A stretch of 38,269 bases of DNA from positions 64,246 to 102,514 of the forward strand of contig JAPSLL010000013.1 of the NCBI GenBank assembly GCA_031180805.1, in the 5' to 3' direction. The translations under genes were made by a program, and so were the position numbers. The first letter of the stretch is position 1, and each line of letters begins with the position of its first letter. A model generated the notes under the pieces. That model saw only the letters and a program-made list of their open reading frames with translations. It did not search any database and had not been told where the DNA came from. Shown here in pieces: positions 1 through 8,867 of this stretch. The DNA is from Bacillus sp. (in: firmicutes) (GTDB taxonomy: Bacteria > Bacillota > Bacilli > Bacillales > Bacillaceae).

Positions 1-18
1 CCTTTTTAAACAACTATT

Positions 19-792
19 TTATTGAAGTGCTTTAGTAGTAGGAGGTATTTCTTTTAATGACAAGAAAAGCACGATGATATTTACAAACCAATTAAGTAAA
101 AATCCGCTTGGAACGGAAATTTGTAAACAATCCATAATAAAGAAAAAAGCTGTAGCTAGTGTTGTTGCGTATGCTGATATAATCCAAATTTGTTTAAAAT
201 TAAGCTGACGTTGCAAGCTATTTTTAAAAATTAATCCAAACAAAGCTAATAAGGTTACTTCTAAAAATTTAAAGAAAGCACCAAATAAAAACATGAAGAC
301 GATAAATACAGTATTAACAATAGGAAGAATTTGATTTAAGCCCTCGGAAAAATTGATTATATCCTCATTTGTTATTGTCATATTTAATAAACGATACTCG
401 TAAGATTGAACTTGACCAGCAGCGGCAATTACAAACCGATCCTTTAAAATGCCAATCGCATTCTCCATTTCCTCGAGTTCATCAACTCCATTTGTTCCTG
501 TATCATCTAACACAATAATAAAATCATCATGCCTAATTTCTAATGGGATATCAGAATCAGCTGAAAGCTCTCCATCATTTATTGAAAACGCAGGTAATTC
601 ATTTTTAATTGTCTCATGAAATCCTTTCAATCCATGAGATATTTCGGTACCGAAATAATACGCTGAGGGAATTGTACTTACTAATGTTAAAATAAATACA
701 AATAGAATGGTCTTTCCAATCCCTTGAAATCGAAAAGTGGAGATCGTCCTTGGTGAATAAATACTTGTAAAAAGTTGTTTAAATATATTCAT
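19..792 (-). CDS. yqgB: DUF1189 family membrane protein (YqgB-like)
   Basis: A 257-residue integral membrane protein of unknown function. The N-terminus (MNIFKQLFTSIYSPRTIS) and the layout, one membrane segment near residues 27-47, a long extracytoplasmic loop (about 50-155) and three to four membrane segments in the last 100 residues, match the DUF1189 family, which includes B. subtilis YqgB. Its position next to sodA, transcribed away from it, agrees with that assignment. The ATG has only a distant AAAGGAT upstream, so the start is a little uncertain. No catalytic motif is visible; function unknown. Confidence 0.75.
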   Translation of the reverse strand: MNIFKQLFTSIYSPRTISTFRFQGIGKTILFVFILTLVSTIPSAYYFGTEISHGLKGFHETIKNELPAFSINDGELSADSDIPLEIRHDDFIIVLDDTGTNGVDELEEMENAIGILKDRFVIAAAGQVQSYEYRLLNMTITNEDIINFSEGLNQILPIVNTVFIVFMFLFGAFFKFLEVTLLALFGLIFKNSLQRQLNFKQIWIISAYATTLATAFFFIMDCLQISVPSGFLLNWFVNIIVLFLSLKEIPPTTKALQ

Positions 793-943
793 GTTTTTTC
801 AACACATCCTTTTAAATATGTATAGGTGTAAGCAGATTTTTTACTTCCACAAAGTTTTTATAAAAAATTGTTATCCTGAGCATATGTTTTTATTTTATAT
901 CTCGATAATTGATAATACAAGAAAAGAACAAATAGATGAGTTT

Positions 944-973
944 TTGACCTGTATAAAATTTTTCTAATATTAA
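944..973 (+). promoter_or_regulatory. Putative sigma-A promoter for the Na/Pi cotransporter gene
   Basis: TTGACC at 944-949, an 18-bp spacer, then TATTAA at 968-973. It is the best promoter-like pair in the 280-bp gap between the divergent DUF1189 and Na/Pi genes. No Pho-box periodicity was seen here. Confidence 0.4.
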
Positions 974-1074
974 TTATTCAAAATATCTTTACAAAAAAAC
1001 AATAAATCGTTAATAATTGTAGAGGTTGTAGATGTTTGTCGATTATAGACGAAGTATATGAGGGGTTGGACATT

Positions 1075-2706
1075 TTGGAAATAGATATCCAGAAGATCGT
1101 GTTTGAATTTGTTGGCGGCCTTGGTATCCTTCTCTTTGGTATCAAATTTATGGGTGATGGTCTTCAAAAGACTGCTGGTGAAAAAATTAGGGATTTACTA
1201 GATAAATATATCTCTAATCCAATAATCGGAGTATTGACGGGAATTATTTTAACAATAATTTTACAATCAAGTGGGGGAACTACAGTTATAACAGTGGGGT
1301 TAGTAAGCGCTGGTTTTATGACACTTAGACAAGCTATCGGTGTTATTATGGGAGCCAATATAGGAACTGCACTTAAAGAGTTTTTAGTTGGCGTAGAAAT
1401 AGCTGATTATTCCTTACCAATTATTTTTGTCGGTGCGTTATTACTTTTCTTCTATAAAAGAAAAAAGATACATAATTTTGGACAAATTGTTTTTGGGTTC
1501 GGTACTTTGTTTTTTGGGTTGGAACTAATGTATGACGGGTTAGAACCATTAATAAATTTGCAGGTATTTCAGGATTTGACAATTAGTATAAGTGACATTC
1601 CTATTCTAGGAGTTTTTGTTGGGACATTTTTTACAGTTATTGTCCAAAGCTCTAGTGCAACAATTGGTATCTTACAAGACTTATATAAACAAGGTGTCAT
1701 CGATCTTTACTCTTCTCTACCTGTATTATTTGGGGACAATATCGGAACTACTATTACAGCTGTTTTAGCTTCTATTGGAACCTCGATAGCAGCGAGACGA
1801 ACAGCATTAACCCATGTTATTTTTAACATAATTGGGACGATTATTTTCATGATATTCCTTCCTTTATTCTCTATCGTTATGGAATATTTGCAAGGCATTT
1901 TTAATTTAAAACCAGAACTAACAATAGCTATGGCACATAGTACATTTAATATTACAAATACTGTTATTTTATTACCTTTTATCGGATCAATCGCGTGGTT
2001 AGTGATAAAGCTTATTCCTGGTAAGGACAATATGAATGAGTATAAAACAAAATACATAAATCCTGTATTCGTTGAACAATCGTCATCGATTGCCTTAGGT
2101 CAAGCGAAAGAAGAGGTTTTACGTGTCGGTAAGTTAGCAGCTACTGGCTTAGAGGAAGCAAGCCTTTATCAAAGGACGTATTTACAGAAGCACGCAGATA
2201 CAGCTATTCAGATCGAAGATATTATAAATAATTTAGATAAAAAAATTACTGATTATTTAGTTTTAATTTCTAAAAGTAAAATGTCTCATACTGAATCTCA
2301 AGAACACAGTATGTTAATGGATACAATCAGAGACATTGAACGAGTAGGGGATCATTTTGAAATTGTTGTAGATTTGGTAAGTCAGCAATTGTCAAATAAA
2401 GTAAAAATGACTGAATATGCTAAAGAAGATATTGAGAATATGTTTAATTTGACTATAAAAATTTTAAAAGATGTTCTTACTGTGCTTGATGATAAGGACA
2501 TAGCACTTGCAGCAAATGTTCAAAGGATAGGTGAGCAACTAGATAAAATGGAACGTAGCTTGCGGAAGAAACATATTAGTAGAATAAATCAAGGAATTTG
2601 CACAGGAACTGCAGGTATTATTTTTGTCGATATCATTAGTAACTTAGAACGCATCGGAGATCACTGTGTCAATATAGCTGAAAATATTTTAGGGTATCGG
2701 AACTAA
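1075..2706 (+). CDS. Na/Pi cotransporter family protein with C-terminal PhoU-like domain
   Basis: Sodium-dependent phosphate symporter of the NptA/PNaS family, 543 residues, in the cytoplasmic membrane. It has the two inverted family repeats, seen as QSSGGTT (near residue 65) and QSSSATIG (near 195), each followed by hydrophobic segments. After about residue 340 the protein becomes a soluble helical domain with two PhoU-type signatures (DIERVGDHFE and NLERIGDHCVNIAEN). The frame is open from a TTG at 1036, but the TTG at 1075 has GAGGGG nine bases upstream and puts the first helix at the usual distance, so it is preferred. The nearby pst-phoU genes support a phosphate role. Substrate is inferred from family only. 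Confidence 0.85.
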   Translation: MEIDIQKIVFEFVGGLGILLFGIKFMGDGLQKTAGEKIRDLLDKYISNPIIGVLTGIILTIILQSSGGTTVITVGLVSAGFMTLRQAIGVIMGANIGTALKEFLVGVEIADYSLPIIFVGALLLFFYKRKKIHNFGQIVFGFGTLFFGLELMYDGLEPLINLQVFQDLTISISDIPILGVFVGTFFTVIVQSSSATIGILQDLYKQGVIDLYSSLPVLFGDNIGTTITAVLASIGTSIAARRTALTHVIFNIIGTIIFMIFLPLFSIVMEYLQGIFNLKPELTIAMAHSTFNITNTVILLPFIGSIAWLVIKLIPGKDNMNEYKTKYINPVFVEQSSSIALGQAKEEVLRVGKLAATGLEEASLYQRTYLQKHADTAIQIEDIINNLDKKITDYLVLISKSKMSHTESQEHSMLMDTIRDIERVGDHFEIVVDLVSQQLSNKVKMTEYAKEDIENMFNLTIKILKDVLTVLDDKDIALAANVQRIGEQLDKMERSLRKKHISRINQGICTGTAGIIFVDIISNLERIGDHCVNIAENILGYRN

Positions 2707-2736
2707 TTTTTATATTATAGATAATAATTTTATTGA

Positions 2737-2761
2737 AGCAGGGTTATTCCTTGCTTTTTTT
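2737..2761 (+). terminator. Intrinsic terminator after the Na/Pi cotransporter gene
   Basis: A 7-bp stem (AGCAGGG with CCTTGCT, one G-U pair), a 5-nt loop and a run of seven T. Confidence 0.85.
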
Positions 2762-2834
2762 ATATCAATCTCCTTATGTTCCTTTAATAGACAGAGGTGG
2801 TCGAATTCAAATGGATTTTTATTTTCATATTAAT

Positions 2835-2863
2835 TTGCCATAATGTTATTGTTTTTTTATGAT
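2835..2863 (+). promoter_or_regulatory. Putative sigma-A promoter for sodA
   Basis: TTGCCA, a 17-bp spacer and TATGAT. Use of this pair would give a leader of about 185 nt containing the hairpin at 2954-3006. Confidence 0.4.
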
Positions 2864-2953
2864 TTATTGGATATTTATATATATCGTGATATGAGAATAA
2901 AGAATATTATGCATATAACAATAAAAAAAGCATAAAATGATAGTTGGGATTAA

Positions 2954-3006
2954 AGCTTTTCAATTGAAAGAAATCAACAATTTTGGTAATCTTAATTTGA
3001 AAAGCT
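2954..3006 (+). other. Inverted repeat in the sodA leader
   Basis: AGCTTTTCAA at 2954-2963 pairs perfectly with TTGAAAAGCT at 2997-3006, with a 33-nt loop. No T-run follows, so it is unlikely to be a terminator. It lies 50 bp before the sodA start and could be a leader-stabilising hairpin or a protein site. Confidence 0.4.
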
Positions 3007-3055
3007 AAATGGCTTTCTCGTTAAAAGTTGTACATAACAAAGGAGGATATTTAAA

Positions 3056-3664
3056 ATGGCTTATGAATTACCACAATTACCTTATGCATACGATGCACTA
3101 GAACCACATATCGACAAAGAAACAATGAATATTCACCACACAAAGCATCACAATACTTATATTACAAATGTAAATGCTGCATTAGAAGGTCATTCAGATC
3201 TTGCAAGCAAAAGTGTTGAAGAATTAGTTTCAAATTTAGATGCTGTTCCTGAAGCAATCCGTACCGCTGTTCGTAACAATGGTGGTGGACATGCAAACCA
3301 TAGCTTATTCTGGACAATTCTTTCTCCAAATGGTGGTGGTGAGCCAACGGGTGAACTTGCAGAAGCAATTAATGCTAAATTTGGAAGCTTTGACAGCTTT
3401 AAAGAAGAGTTTGCAAAAGCTGCAACTACTCGTTTTGGTTCAGGTTGGGCTTGGTTAGTTGTTAACAATGGTGAGCTAGAAGTTACAAGCACTCCGAATC
3501 AGGATTCTCCATTAATGGAAGGGAAAACTCCAATTCTTGGATTAGATGTTTGGGAGCATGCTTACTATTTAAATTATCAAAACCGTCGTCCTGACTACAT
3601 TGCATCATTCTGGAATGTAGTAAACTGGGATGAAGTGACAAAACGTTTTAACGCTGCAAAATAA
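3056..3664 (+). CDS. sodA: Superoxide dismutase (Mn)
   Basis: Converts superoxide to hydrogen peroxide and oxygen in the cytoplasm. The 202-residue protein has the usual Fe/Mn-SOD length and ligands: His27, His82, Asp164 and His168 (DVWEHAYY). GGGHANH near residues 76-82 and the NQD at 148-150 fit the manganese type. The ATG is preceded by AAAGGAGG. It is monocistronic: a leader hairpin lies upstream and a strong terminator downstream. The next gene is yqgE, as in B. subtilis. Identity is very secure; the metal preference is inferred from motif residues. Confidence 0.98.
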   Translation: MAYELPQLPYAYDALEPHIDKETMNIHHTKHHNTYITNVNAALEGHSDLASKSVEELVSNLDAVPEAIRTAVRNNGGGHANHSLFWTILSPNGGGEPTGELAEAINAKFGSFDSFKEEFAKAATTRFGSGWAWLVVNNGELEVTSTPNQDSPLMEGKTPILGLDVWEHAYYLNYQNRRPDYIASFWNVVNWDEVTKRFNAAK

Positions 3665-3680
3665 GTAATTGTCTGAAAAG

Positions 3681-3708
3681 GAGTTAACCTAGGTTAGCTC
3701 TTTTTTTT
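3681..3708 (+). terminator. Intrinsic terminator after sodA
   Basis: GAGTTAACC pairs with GGTTAGCTC (9 bp, one G-U), followed by eight T. Confidence 0.9.
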
Positions 3709-4060
3709 AGGCTCTTTTCTAAAAAAATGTTGTTCTGGCACTATTATATTAGGGTTGATTGTAGCTACTCGCAAGACACCTACTTAGATAAGTGGAACAG
3801 GTAAATGGTATGCAGTTGTTTACACAACAGGAGGCTCACCGCTCACCACGGAAAGCGAGTATTACACGAAGAAATCAAGCAAAACCGTAATCTAATAAGG
3901 TGCAACAATGTTTACGAAAACATCCTTTTTTAATGACTCGAATTGATAAAATTTTACCTTCTTATCCCCTTGTTAACATAAAAACCCCTCAAATATATAG
4001 TCGATTCAAATAAGTATACATATCTACAAAATGATAAGACAGACTATGTAGTAGAAGTTG
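3709..4060. other. Gene-free gap with a decayed dispersed repeat
   Basis: About 350 bp without a convincing ORF. The reverse complement of roughly 3832-3875 contains CGCTTTCC followed by GAGCGGTGAGCCTCC, which matches from memory the core of a GC-rich intergenic repeat widespread in Bacillaceae. The segment is visibly richer in GC than its surroundings. The rest is AT-rich and probably carries the yqgE promoter. Confidence 0.35.
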
Positions 4061-4075
4061 AAGGGGAGTTTTTTT

Positions 4076-5365
4076 ATGTCTAAATTGCAAAAGATTTTTG
4101 GAGATGTCCATGTAAGTAAAGATTTATTATTGTTATTAGCCATAGGTGGTTTATATTCCTTAAGCATCGCTTTATCAAATACCTTCGTTAATGTGTATTT
4201 ATGGAAACAATCAGGTGAATTTCTTGACTTGGGAATTTACAATCTTTCCATAGTAGTAATGCAGCCATTAACATTTATTTTTGCAGGAAGATTAGCTAAA
4301 AAAATAGACCGTGTCATTATTTTGCGTTTAGGAGTAATCTTTTTAGCAATATTTTTTCTAACTGTATTAGTAATAGGTGATTTAGCAGCTAAGCTATTAG
4401 TTGTAATTGGTGGTACGCTAGGAATTGGCTATGGTTTCTATTGGTTAGCCTTTAATGTGCTTACATTTGAAATTACTGAGCCTGAAACAAGGGATTTTTT
4501 TAATGGTTTCTTAGGGATTATGAATTCCACTGCTGGTATGGTTGGCCCAATAATCGCGGGATATGTAATTTCTCGATTGAAAAACTTCACAGGGTACACT
4601 ACCATTTTCACAATTTCCCTAATTCTATTTTCGGGTGCAGTAGTACTAAGCTTTTTTTTAACAAGGAGACCAGCAGAAGGAAGTTATTTGCTCAAACGAA
4701 TAATACAAGAACGCAAACACAATCAAAATTGGAGAAGAATTACAAATGCCCATTTTTTTCAAGGGTTACGTGAGGGTACATTTGCTTTTGTTATTGGTGT
4801 ATTTGTTTTTATAACAACAGGCAGTGAATTAGCTTTAGGAAAATTTGGATTAATTAATTCAGCAGTTGCGTTTTTAGCCTATTTTTTAGCAGCAAGAATT
4901 ATAAAAAAGTCAAAAAGGAAAATTTATATTTTATTGGGAGGCATCCTATTATATTTATCGATTTTCATCATCTTGTTCGATTTGACATATCAAAAGTTAA
5001 TTATATATGCAGTGTTAATCGCGATTGGTTATCCAATGCTTTTAGTTCCATACTCTTCTATAACGTATGATGTAATAGGACGTGCCTGGAATATTGCAAA
5101 AGCAAGAATTGAGTATATCGTTGTAAAAGAAATTTTTTTAAATGCAGGTAGGATTGGCTCAATAGTGTGCTTTATTATTGCAGTTAGATTTTTTAATGAA
5201 AAGCATAGTATTCCTATATTATTAGCTATTATTGGGATGGGCCATTTACTCATTTTCTTTTTTGTAAGAAAGATACAGCTTAAGGAAAGCAAAGAAACTA
5301 TTGAAGAAACAGGACAAAAGCCAGTAAGAAAAGCAAATTTGGTTGATGGTGATAGCGGTGCATAA
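4076..5365 (+). CDS. yqgE: MFS transporter (YqgE-like)
   Basis: A 429-residue major facilitator superfamily permease with about twelve hydrophobic segments. A central cytoplasmic loop (around residues 200-225, rich in Arg, Lys and Gln) divides the two six-helix halves. Its place between sodA and the pst operon is that of B. subtilis yqgE. The frame extends to a TTG at 4058, but the site AAGGGGAG at 4061-4068 lies inside that extension and is seven bases before the ATG at 4076, which is therefore the start. The substrate is unknown. A very long hairpin terminator follows. Confidence 0.85.
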   Translation: MSKLQKIFGDVHVSKDLLLLLAIGGLYSLSIALSNTFVNVYLWKQSGEFLDLGIYNLSIVVMQPLTFIFAGRLAKKIDRVIILRLGVIFLAIFFLTVLVIGDLAAKLLVVIGGTLGIGYGFYWLAFNVLTFEITEPETRDFFNGFLGIMNSTAGMVGPIIAGYVISRLKNFTGYTTIFTISLILFSGAVVLSFFLTRRPAEGSYLLKRIIQERKHNQNWRRITNAHFFQGLREGTFAFVIGVFVFITTGSELALGKFGLINSAVAFLAYFLAARIIKKSKRKIYILLGGILLYLSIFIILFDLTYQKLIIYAVLIAIGYPMLLVPYSSITYDVIGRAWNIAKARIEYIVVKEIFLNAGRIGSIVCFIIAVRFFNEKHSIPILLAIIGMGHLLIFFFVRKIQLKESKETIEETGQKPVRKANLVDGDSGA

Positions 5366-5401
5366 AAAAAGTATCTAATAGATAGCTTCCAGTTTGTATA
5401 C

Positions 5402-5514
5402 AAAAGAGGGTAGCTCAAAACCAAAGGTTCAGACCCCTCAAACACAATATATAGACAATGACTATATATCAGTGTTTGTTGAAGGGTCAGCCTCAATTGA
5501 GCCACCCTTTTTTT
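5402..5514 (+). terminator. Unusually long nested hairpin terminator after yqgE
   Basis: A near-palindrome of about 113 nt. From outside in: AGGGT/ACCCT, GCTCAA/TTGAGC, AGG/CCT, GACCC/GGGTC, CAAACAC/GTGTTTG and ATATATAG/CTATATAT, with a 7-nt apical loop at 5455-5461, then T-run 5508-5514. It is much longer than needed for termination. Confidence 0.8.
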
Positions 5515-5787
5515 GTATTTTTATTTAGATTATAATCGAAAAATTAAACGTTGGAATAGGGAAAGCCAATCTGTATTTCTGGGAAGGTGAGAGATGATTT
5601 AATCAAACTTGCTCCCTTAATAGTTTTATAAACATATTTAAGTCATTTCTTTTTGATTACATACAACTGTAAAAGTAAAGAACAAATTTGCAAATATGCT
5701 TATTTTAGTATTAATTTTTAACCTAGCTAGCCGTTCTTCGAAAGTTAACTCCGTTATTAAACAAAATATGACATACTCCATCACGAA
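5515..5787. other. Gene-free gap before the pst promoter
   Basis: No ORF with a ribosome site was found in these 270 bp. In B. subtilis the penicillin-binding protein gene pbpA lies between yqgE and pstS; nothing resembling it remains here. Confidence 0.5.
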
Positions 5788-5826
5788 TTTACAAAACCTT
5801 TACATTTAATTAAAACGTCATTAATA
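5788..5826 (+). promoter_or_regulatory. PhoP-binding Pho box upstream of pstS
   Basis: Four direct repeats at an exact 11-bp period: TTTACA (5788), TTTACA (5799), TTAAAA (5810) and TTAATA (5821), each separated by 5 bp. This matches the known PhoP~P consensus TT(A/T/C)A(C/T)A. A TATTCT/TAATAC stretch at 5836-5846 is the likely -10 region. Phosphate-starvation induction of the pst operon is inferred. Confidence 0.85.
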
Positions 5827-5888
5827 CTCAAACGTTATTCTAATACTCGTAGGACAAAACAAAAACAGTATTTAGGGGGAATATGGCA

Positions 5889-6881
5889 ATGAAAAGCTTT
5901 AAAAGCTTAGTATTACTATTAGTAATGGGAGTTTTAGTAATATTCTCAGCTGCATGTGGCAGTGGAACAACTTCAGAAGAAGATACAAGCACAGGCTCAG
6001 GAGATACTAAAGAAAAAGAAACTGCATTAGAAGGTAGTGTCGTAATCGATGGCTCTGGTACAGTTTATCCTTTCATGTCGAAAATGGCAGAAAATTACAT
6101 GGGTGAAAACGAAGAAGTTTCTGTAGAAGTAAGTCGTGCAGGTACTTCTGCTGGATTTGAAAAGTTTCTTGTAGCTGACAACGGAACTGATTTCAATGAT
6201 GCATCTCGTGAAATCAAAGACGAAGAAAAAGCAAAAGCTGAAGAATTAGGTATTGAATACAAAGAATTTCAAGTTGCTCTTGACGGTTTAACATTCGTTA
6301 TCAACAAAGAAAACGATTGGGCAACTGAAATGACTCAAGAAGAAGTTGTGAAAATCTTCCTTGCTGAAGGTGGAGTAACAAAATGGTCTGATATTAACCC
6401 TGATTGGCCAGCAGAAGAAATAAAGCCAATGGGTCCTAACGAAAACCATGGTACAAACGAATTTATGTTTGAAACTATTATGGAAGAAAAAGATTTTGTT
6501 GATACAGTAAATTTACAACAAGAATACTCTACTCTAGTAGATCTTGTTTCTAAAGATAAAAATGCAATTGCGTTCTTTGGATATGGCTACTACGATAGCA
6601 ATAAAGATAAACTAAACGCAGTAAAAGTTGACTTTGGTAATGGTCCAGTTGCTCCAAGTTTAGATACAATCGGTTTAGATGATGCTGCTGCTTACAAACC
6701 ATTTACTCGTCCAGTATTCACATACTTAAACGTTGGAATGGCAAAAGAGAAGCCTCAAGTTCTTGATTATGCTATCTACACTATGGAGAATGCTCAAACT
6801 GTAGCTTCTGAAACTGGATTTGCTCCATTAAAAGATGAAGTAATTGATGAGTCTATCAAATACTTAGAAGGATTAAAATAA
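5889..6881 (+). CDS. pstS: Phosphate ABC transporter substrate-binding lipoprotein PstS
   Basis: Captures inorganic phosphate outside the membrane for PstCAB. The 330-residue protein begins with a lipoprotein signal (KSFKSLVLLLVMGVLVIFSAAC; lipidated Cys23) and a Ser/Gly/Glu-rich linker. Phosphate-site motifs follow: DGSGTVYP, SRAGTSAG and DFNDASREI. An ATG also lies at 5883, but AGGGGGA ends two bases before it and eight before 5889, so 5889 is the start. It is the first gene of the pst operon, behind a Pho box, and is separated from pstC by a 15-bp hairpin. Confidence 0.97.
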   Translation: MKSFKSLVLLLVMGVLVIFSAACGSGTTSEEDTSTGSGDTKEKETALEGSVVIDGSGTVYPFMSKMAENYMGENEEVSVEVSRAGTSAGFEKFLVADNGTDFNDASREIKDEEKAKAEELGIEYKEFQVALDGLTFVINKENDWATEMTQEEVVKIFLAEGGVTKWSDINPDWPAEEIKPMGPNENHGTNEFMFETIMEEKDFVDTVNLQQEYSTLVDLVSKDKNAIAFFGYGYYDSNKDKLNAVKVDFGNGPVAPSLDTIGLDDAAAYKPFTRPVFTYLNVGMAKEKPQVLDYAIYTMENAQTVASETGFAPLKDEVIDESIKYLEGLK

Positions 6882-6911
6882 TCATCTTTACCTAATAATA
6901 AGAAGATGAGA

Positions 6912-6944
6912 AGTAGATGAGAAGTAAAACTTCTCATCTACTTA
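6912..6944 (+). promoter_or_regulatory. Strong intercistronic hairpin between pstS and pstC
   Basis: A perfect 15-bp stem (AAGTAGATGAGAAGT with its complement) and a 3-nt loop, with no T-run after it. It fits an RNA-processing or 3'-stabilising element that raises PstS above the membrane components. That role is inferred. Confidence 0.75.
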
Positions 6945-7027
6945 AGTGTTTCCTCTAAACTAACTATCTACTAATATTCACCTCACATAATGTCATCATA
7001 TATGGAGGATGAAAGGGGTTTTCGATC

Positions 7028-7960
7028 TTGGATAATAAGGTAAGCATCCGTGACATGATTGAAAAAAAGAGAAGCTCTACAAATCTAACTTCTGTCACAG
7101 AAAAGGTTATACCTAAATTCTTATTAATAATTGCTACTATATCAATACTCACAACTCTCGGAATAGTTATTACTCTTTTAACTGAAACTATAAACTTTTT
7201 CAAAGATGTTCCATTTTTAGATTTCTATACTGGAACAATTCTAAAACCACTTGGTGATGATGCACAATTTGGAGTACTGCCATTGCTTACAGGAACAATT
7301 TATTCAACAGTTATTGCAATGTTTGTGGCAATTCCAGTTGGTTTAATGGCAGCAATTTTTTTAAGTGAATATGCTTCCGATAAAGTGCGAAGAATTTTAA
7401 AGCCTATACTTGAGATTCTTGCAGGTATCCCAACAATTGTATATGGATTCTTTGCATATACTTTTGTTACACCGCTATTAAGATCATTTATTCCAGCTTT
7501 AGATCCAACAAATATTTTAAGCCCAGGAATTGTAATGGGAATCATGATTATACCTATGGTTGCTTCACTTTCAGAGGATGCAATGAGTTCTGTTCCTAAC
7601 TCAATGCGGGAAGGCGCTCTTGCTCTTGGTTCAACCAAACTTGAGGTAACTTGGAAAGTTGTTATTCCAGCAGCTATATCTGGAGTTATAGCCTCATTTG
7701 TCTTGGGAATTTCTCGTGCTATTGGGGAAACGATGATTGTTGCAATTGCAAGTGGAAGTAATAAGGACTTCACTTTTGATATAACACAATCAATGCAGAC
7801 GATGACTGCTTATATCGTTGAAGTAACAGGTGGAGAAGCTCCTGCTGGTTCGACGATTTACTACAGTTTGTACGCTGTTGCAATGACATTATTTGTTTTT
7901 ACACTCATAATGAACCTCATTGCCCAGTATATTTCTCGTAAATATAGGGAGGAGTATTAA
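7028..7960 (+). CDS. pstC: Phosphate ABC transporter permease PstC
   Basis: One of the two permeases of the PstSCAB phosphate importer. The 310-residue protein has an N-terminal membrane segment near residues 35-55 and five more within an ABC permease (BPD_transp_1) domain. The EAA-loop, which contacts PstB, is seen at MREGALALGSTKLEVTWKVV. Translation starts at TTG 7028 with GAAAGGGG about ten bases upstream. The stop is followed after two bases by pstA, indicating coupled translation. Confidence 0.95.
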   Translation: MDNKVSIRDMIEKKRSSTNLTSVTEKVIPKFLLIIATISILTTLGIVITLLTETINFFKDVPFLDFYTGTILKPLGDDAQFGVLPLLTGTIYSTVIAMFVAIPVGLMAAIFLSEYASDKVRRILKPILEILAGIPTIVYGFFAYTFVTPLLRSFIPALDPTNILSPGIVMGIMIIPMVASLSEDAMSSVPNSMREGALALGSTKLEVTWKVVIPAAISGVIASFVLGISRAIGETMIVAIASGSNKDFTFDITQSMQTMTAYIVEVTGGEAPAGSTIYYSLYAVAMTLFVFTLIMNLIAQYISRKYREEY

Positions 7961-7962
7961 TT

Positions 7963-8847
7963 ATGAAGTATGTAGATGTTGAACAAGTACAAAAGAAGAT
8001 GGGGTCACGATTACTTGTAAATAACCTTGCAAAAACTCTTTTTCTATTAGCAACACTGTTCGGATTAGTCGTGTTATTAACGCTGATTTATAGAGTGGTC
8101 TCAGATAGTATTGGATGGATTGATTTTCAATTTATCACAAGTAAGCTGTCAACAACTGCCGAACGAGCAGGAATAATGGGTGCAATTGCAGGTACATTAT
8201 GGTTAATGGTCGTTGTTGCACCTGTTACAATGTTTTTAGGAGTTGGTACAGCAATTTATTTAGAAGAGTATGCAAAGAATGGAAAATTAAAATCTTTTAT
8301 TCAAACAAATATTTCTAACTTAGCTGGTGTTCCATCCGTTGTATTCGGTATTTTAGGATTAACTGTATTTGTGCGTGGCCTAGAGTTAGGAAACATTGTT
8401 CTTGCCGGTGGTCTAACAATGTCTTTATTGGTGCTTCCAATAGTTGTAGTTGCAAGTCAGGAGGCTATTCGTGCCGTACCACAATATCTTAGAGAAGCAT
8501 CTTATGGTATGGGAGCTACAAAATGGCAAACAATTAAAAACATTGTCTTACCTGCAGCGATTCCAGGAATATTAACTGGTCTTATACTCTCTCTTTCAAG
8601 AGCTATTGGTGAAACAGCTCCACTCGTTGTTATTGGTATTCCAGCATTGTTAATTCCACTTCCAGATGGAATTTTTGATAAATTTACTGTTTTACCAATG
8701 CAAATTTATTATTGGACTGTTGACTCAGCACTTGTAGCTGAGTACGCAAATCTTGCTGCTGCTACAATTGTTGTTCTATTAATTGTCCTATTTTTAATGA
8801 ATTCAATTGCAATTTTTATTAGAAATAAGTTTCAGAATAGATTTTAA
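7963..8847 (+). CDS. pstA: Phosphate ABC transporter permease PstA
   Basis: Second permease of the phosphate importer, 294 residues with about six membrane segments. The EAA motif [26 protein letters not shown] (only partly diagnostic residues named here: E, A, G, G) lies near residues 175-200. [11 protein letters not shown] is typical of PstA. It begins two bases after pstC, with AGGGAGGAG inside the end of pstC, and is followed after 20 bases by pstB. Confidence 0.95.
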   Translation: MKYVDVEQVQKKMGSRLLVNNLAKTLFLLATLFGLVVLLTLIYRVVSDSIGWIDFQFITSKLSTTAERAGIMGAIAGTLWLMVVVAPVTMFLGVGTAIYLEEYAKNGKLKSFIQTNISNLAGVPSVVFGILGLTVFVRGLELGNIVLAGGLTMSLLVLPIVVVASQEAIRAVPQYLREASYGMGATKWQTIKNIVLPAAIPGILTGLILSLSRAIGETAPLVVIGIPALLIPLPDGIFDKFTVLPMQIYYWTVDSALVAEYANLAAATIVVLLIVLFLMNSIAIFIRNKFQNRF

Positions 8848-8867
8848 TTTCTTGGGGGTTTTTAAAT

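Noticed and set aside
3162-3492. Minus- and plus-strand ORFs inside sodA
   Set aside because: Alternative frames of a highly conserved gene with no ribosome sites; His-rich or Ser/Pro-rich composition is typical of shadows.
5029-5505. Minus-strand ORF of 158 residues over the end of yqgE and the long hairpin
   Set aside because: Most of it is antisense to the yqgE membrane segments and it begins within the palindrome; no promoter or ribosome site.
5788-5826. Repeat array as a CRISPR or iteron cluster
   Set aside because: The 11-bp phased TTTACA repeats before pstS are fully explained by PhoP binding.
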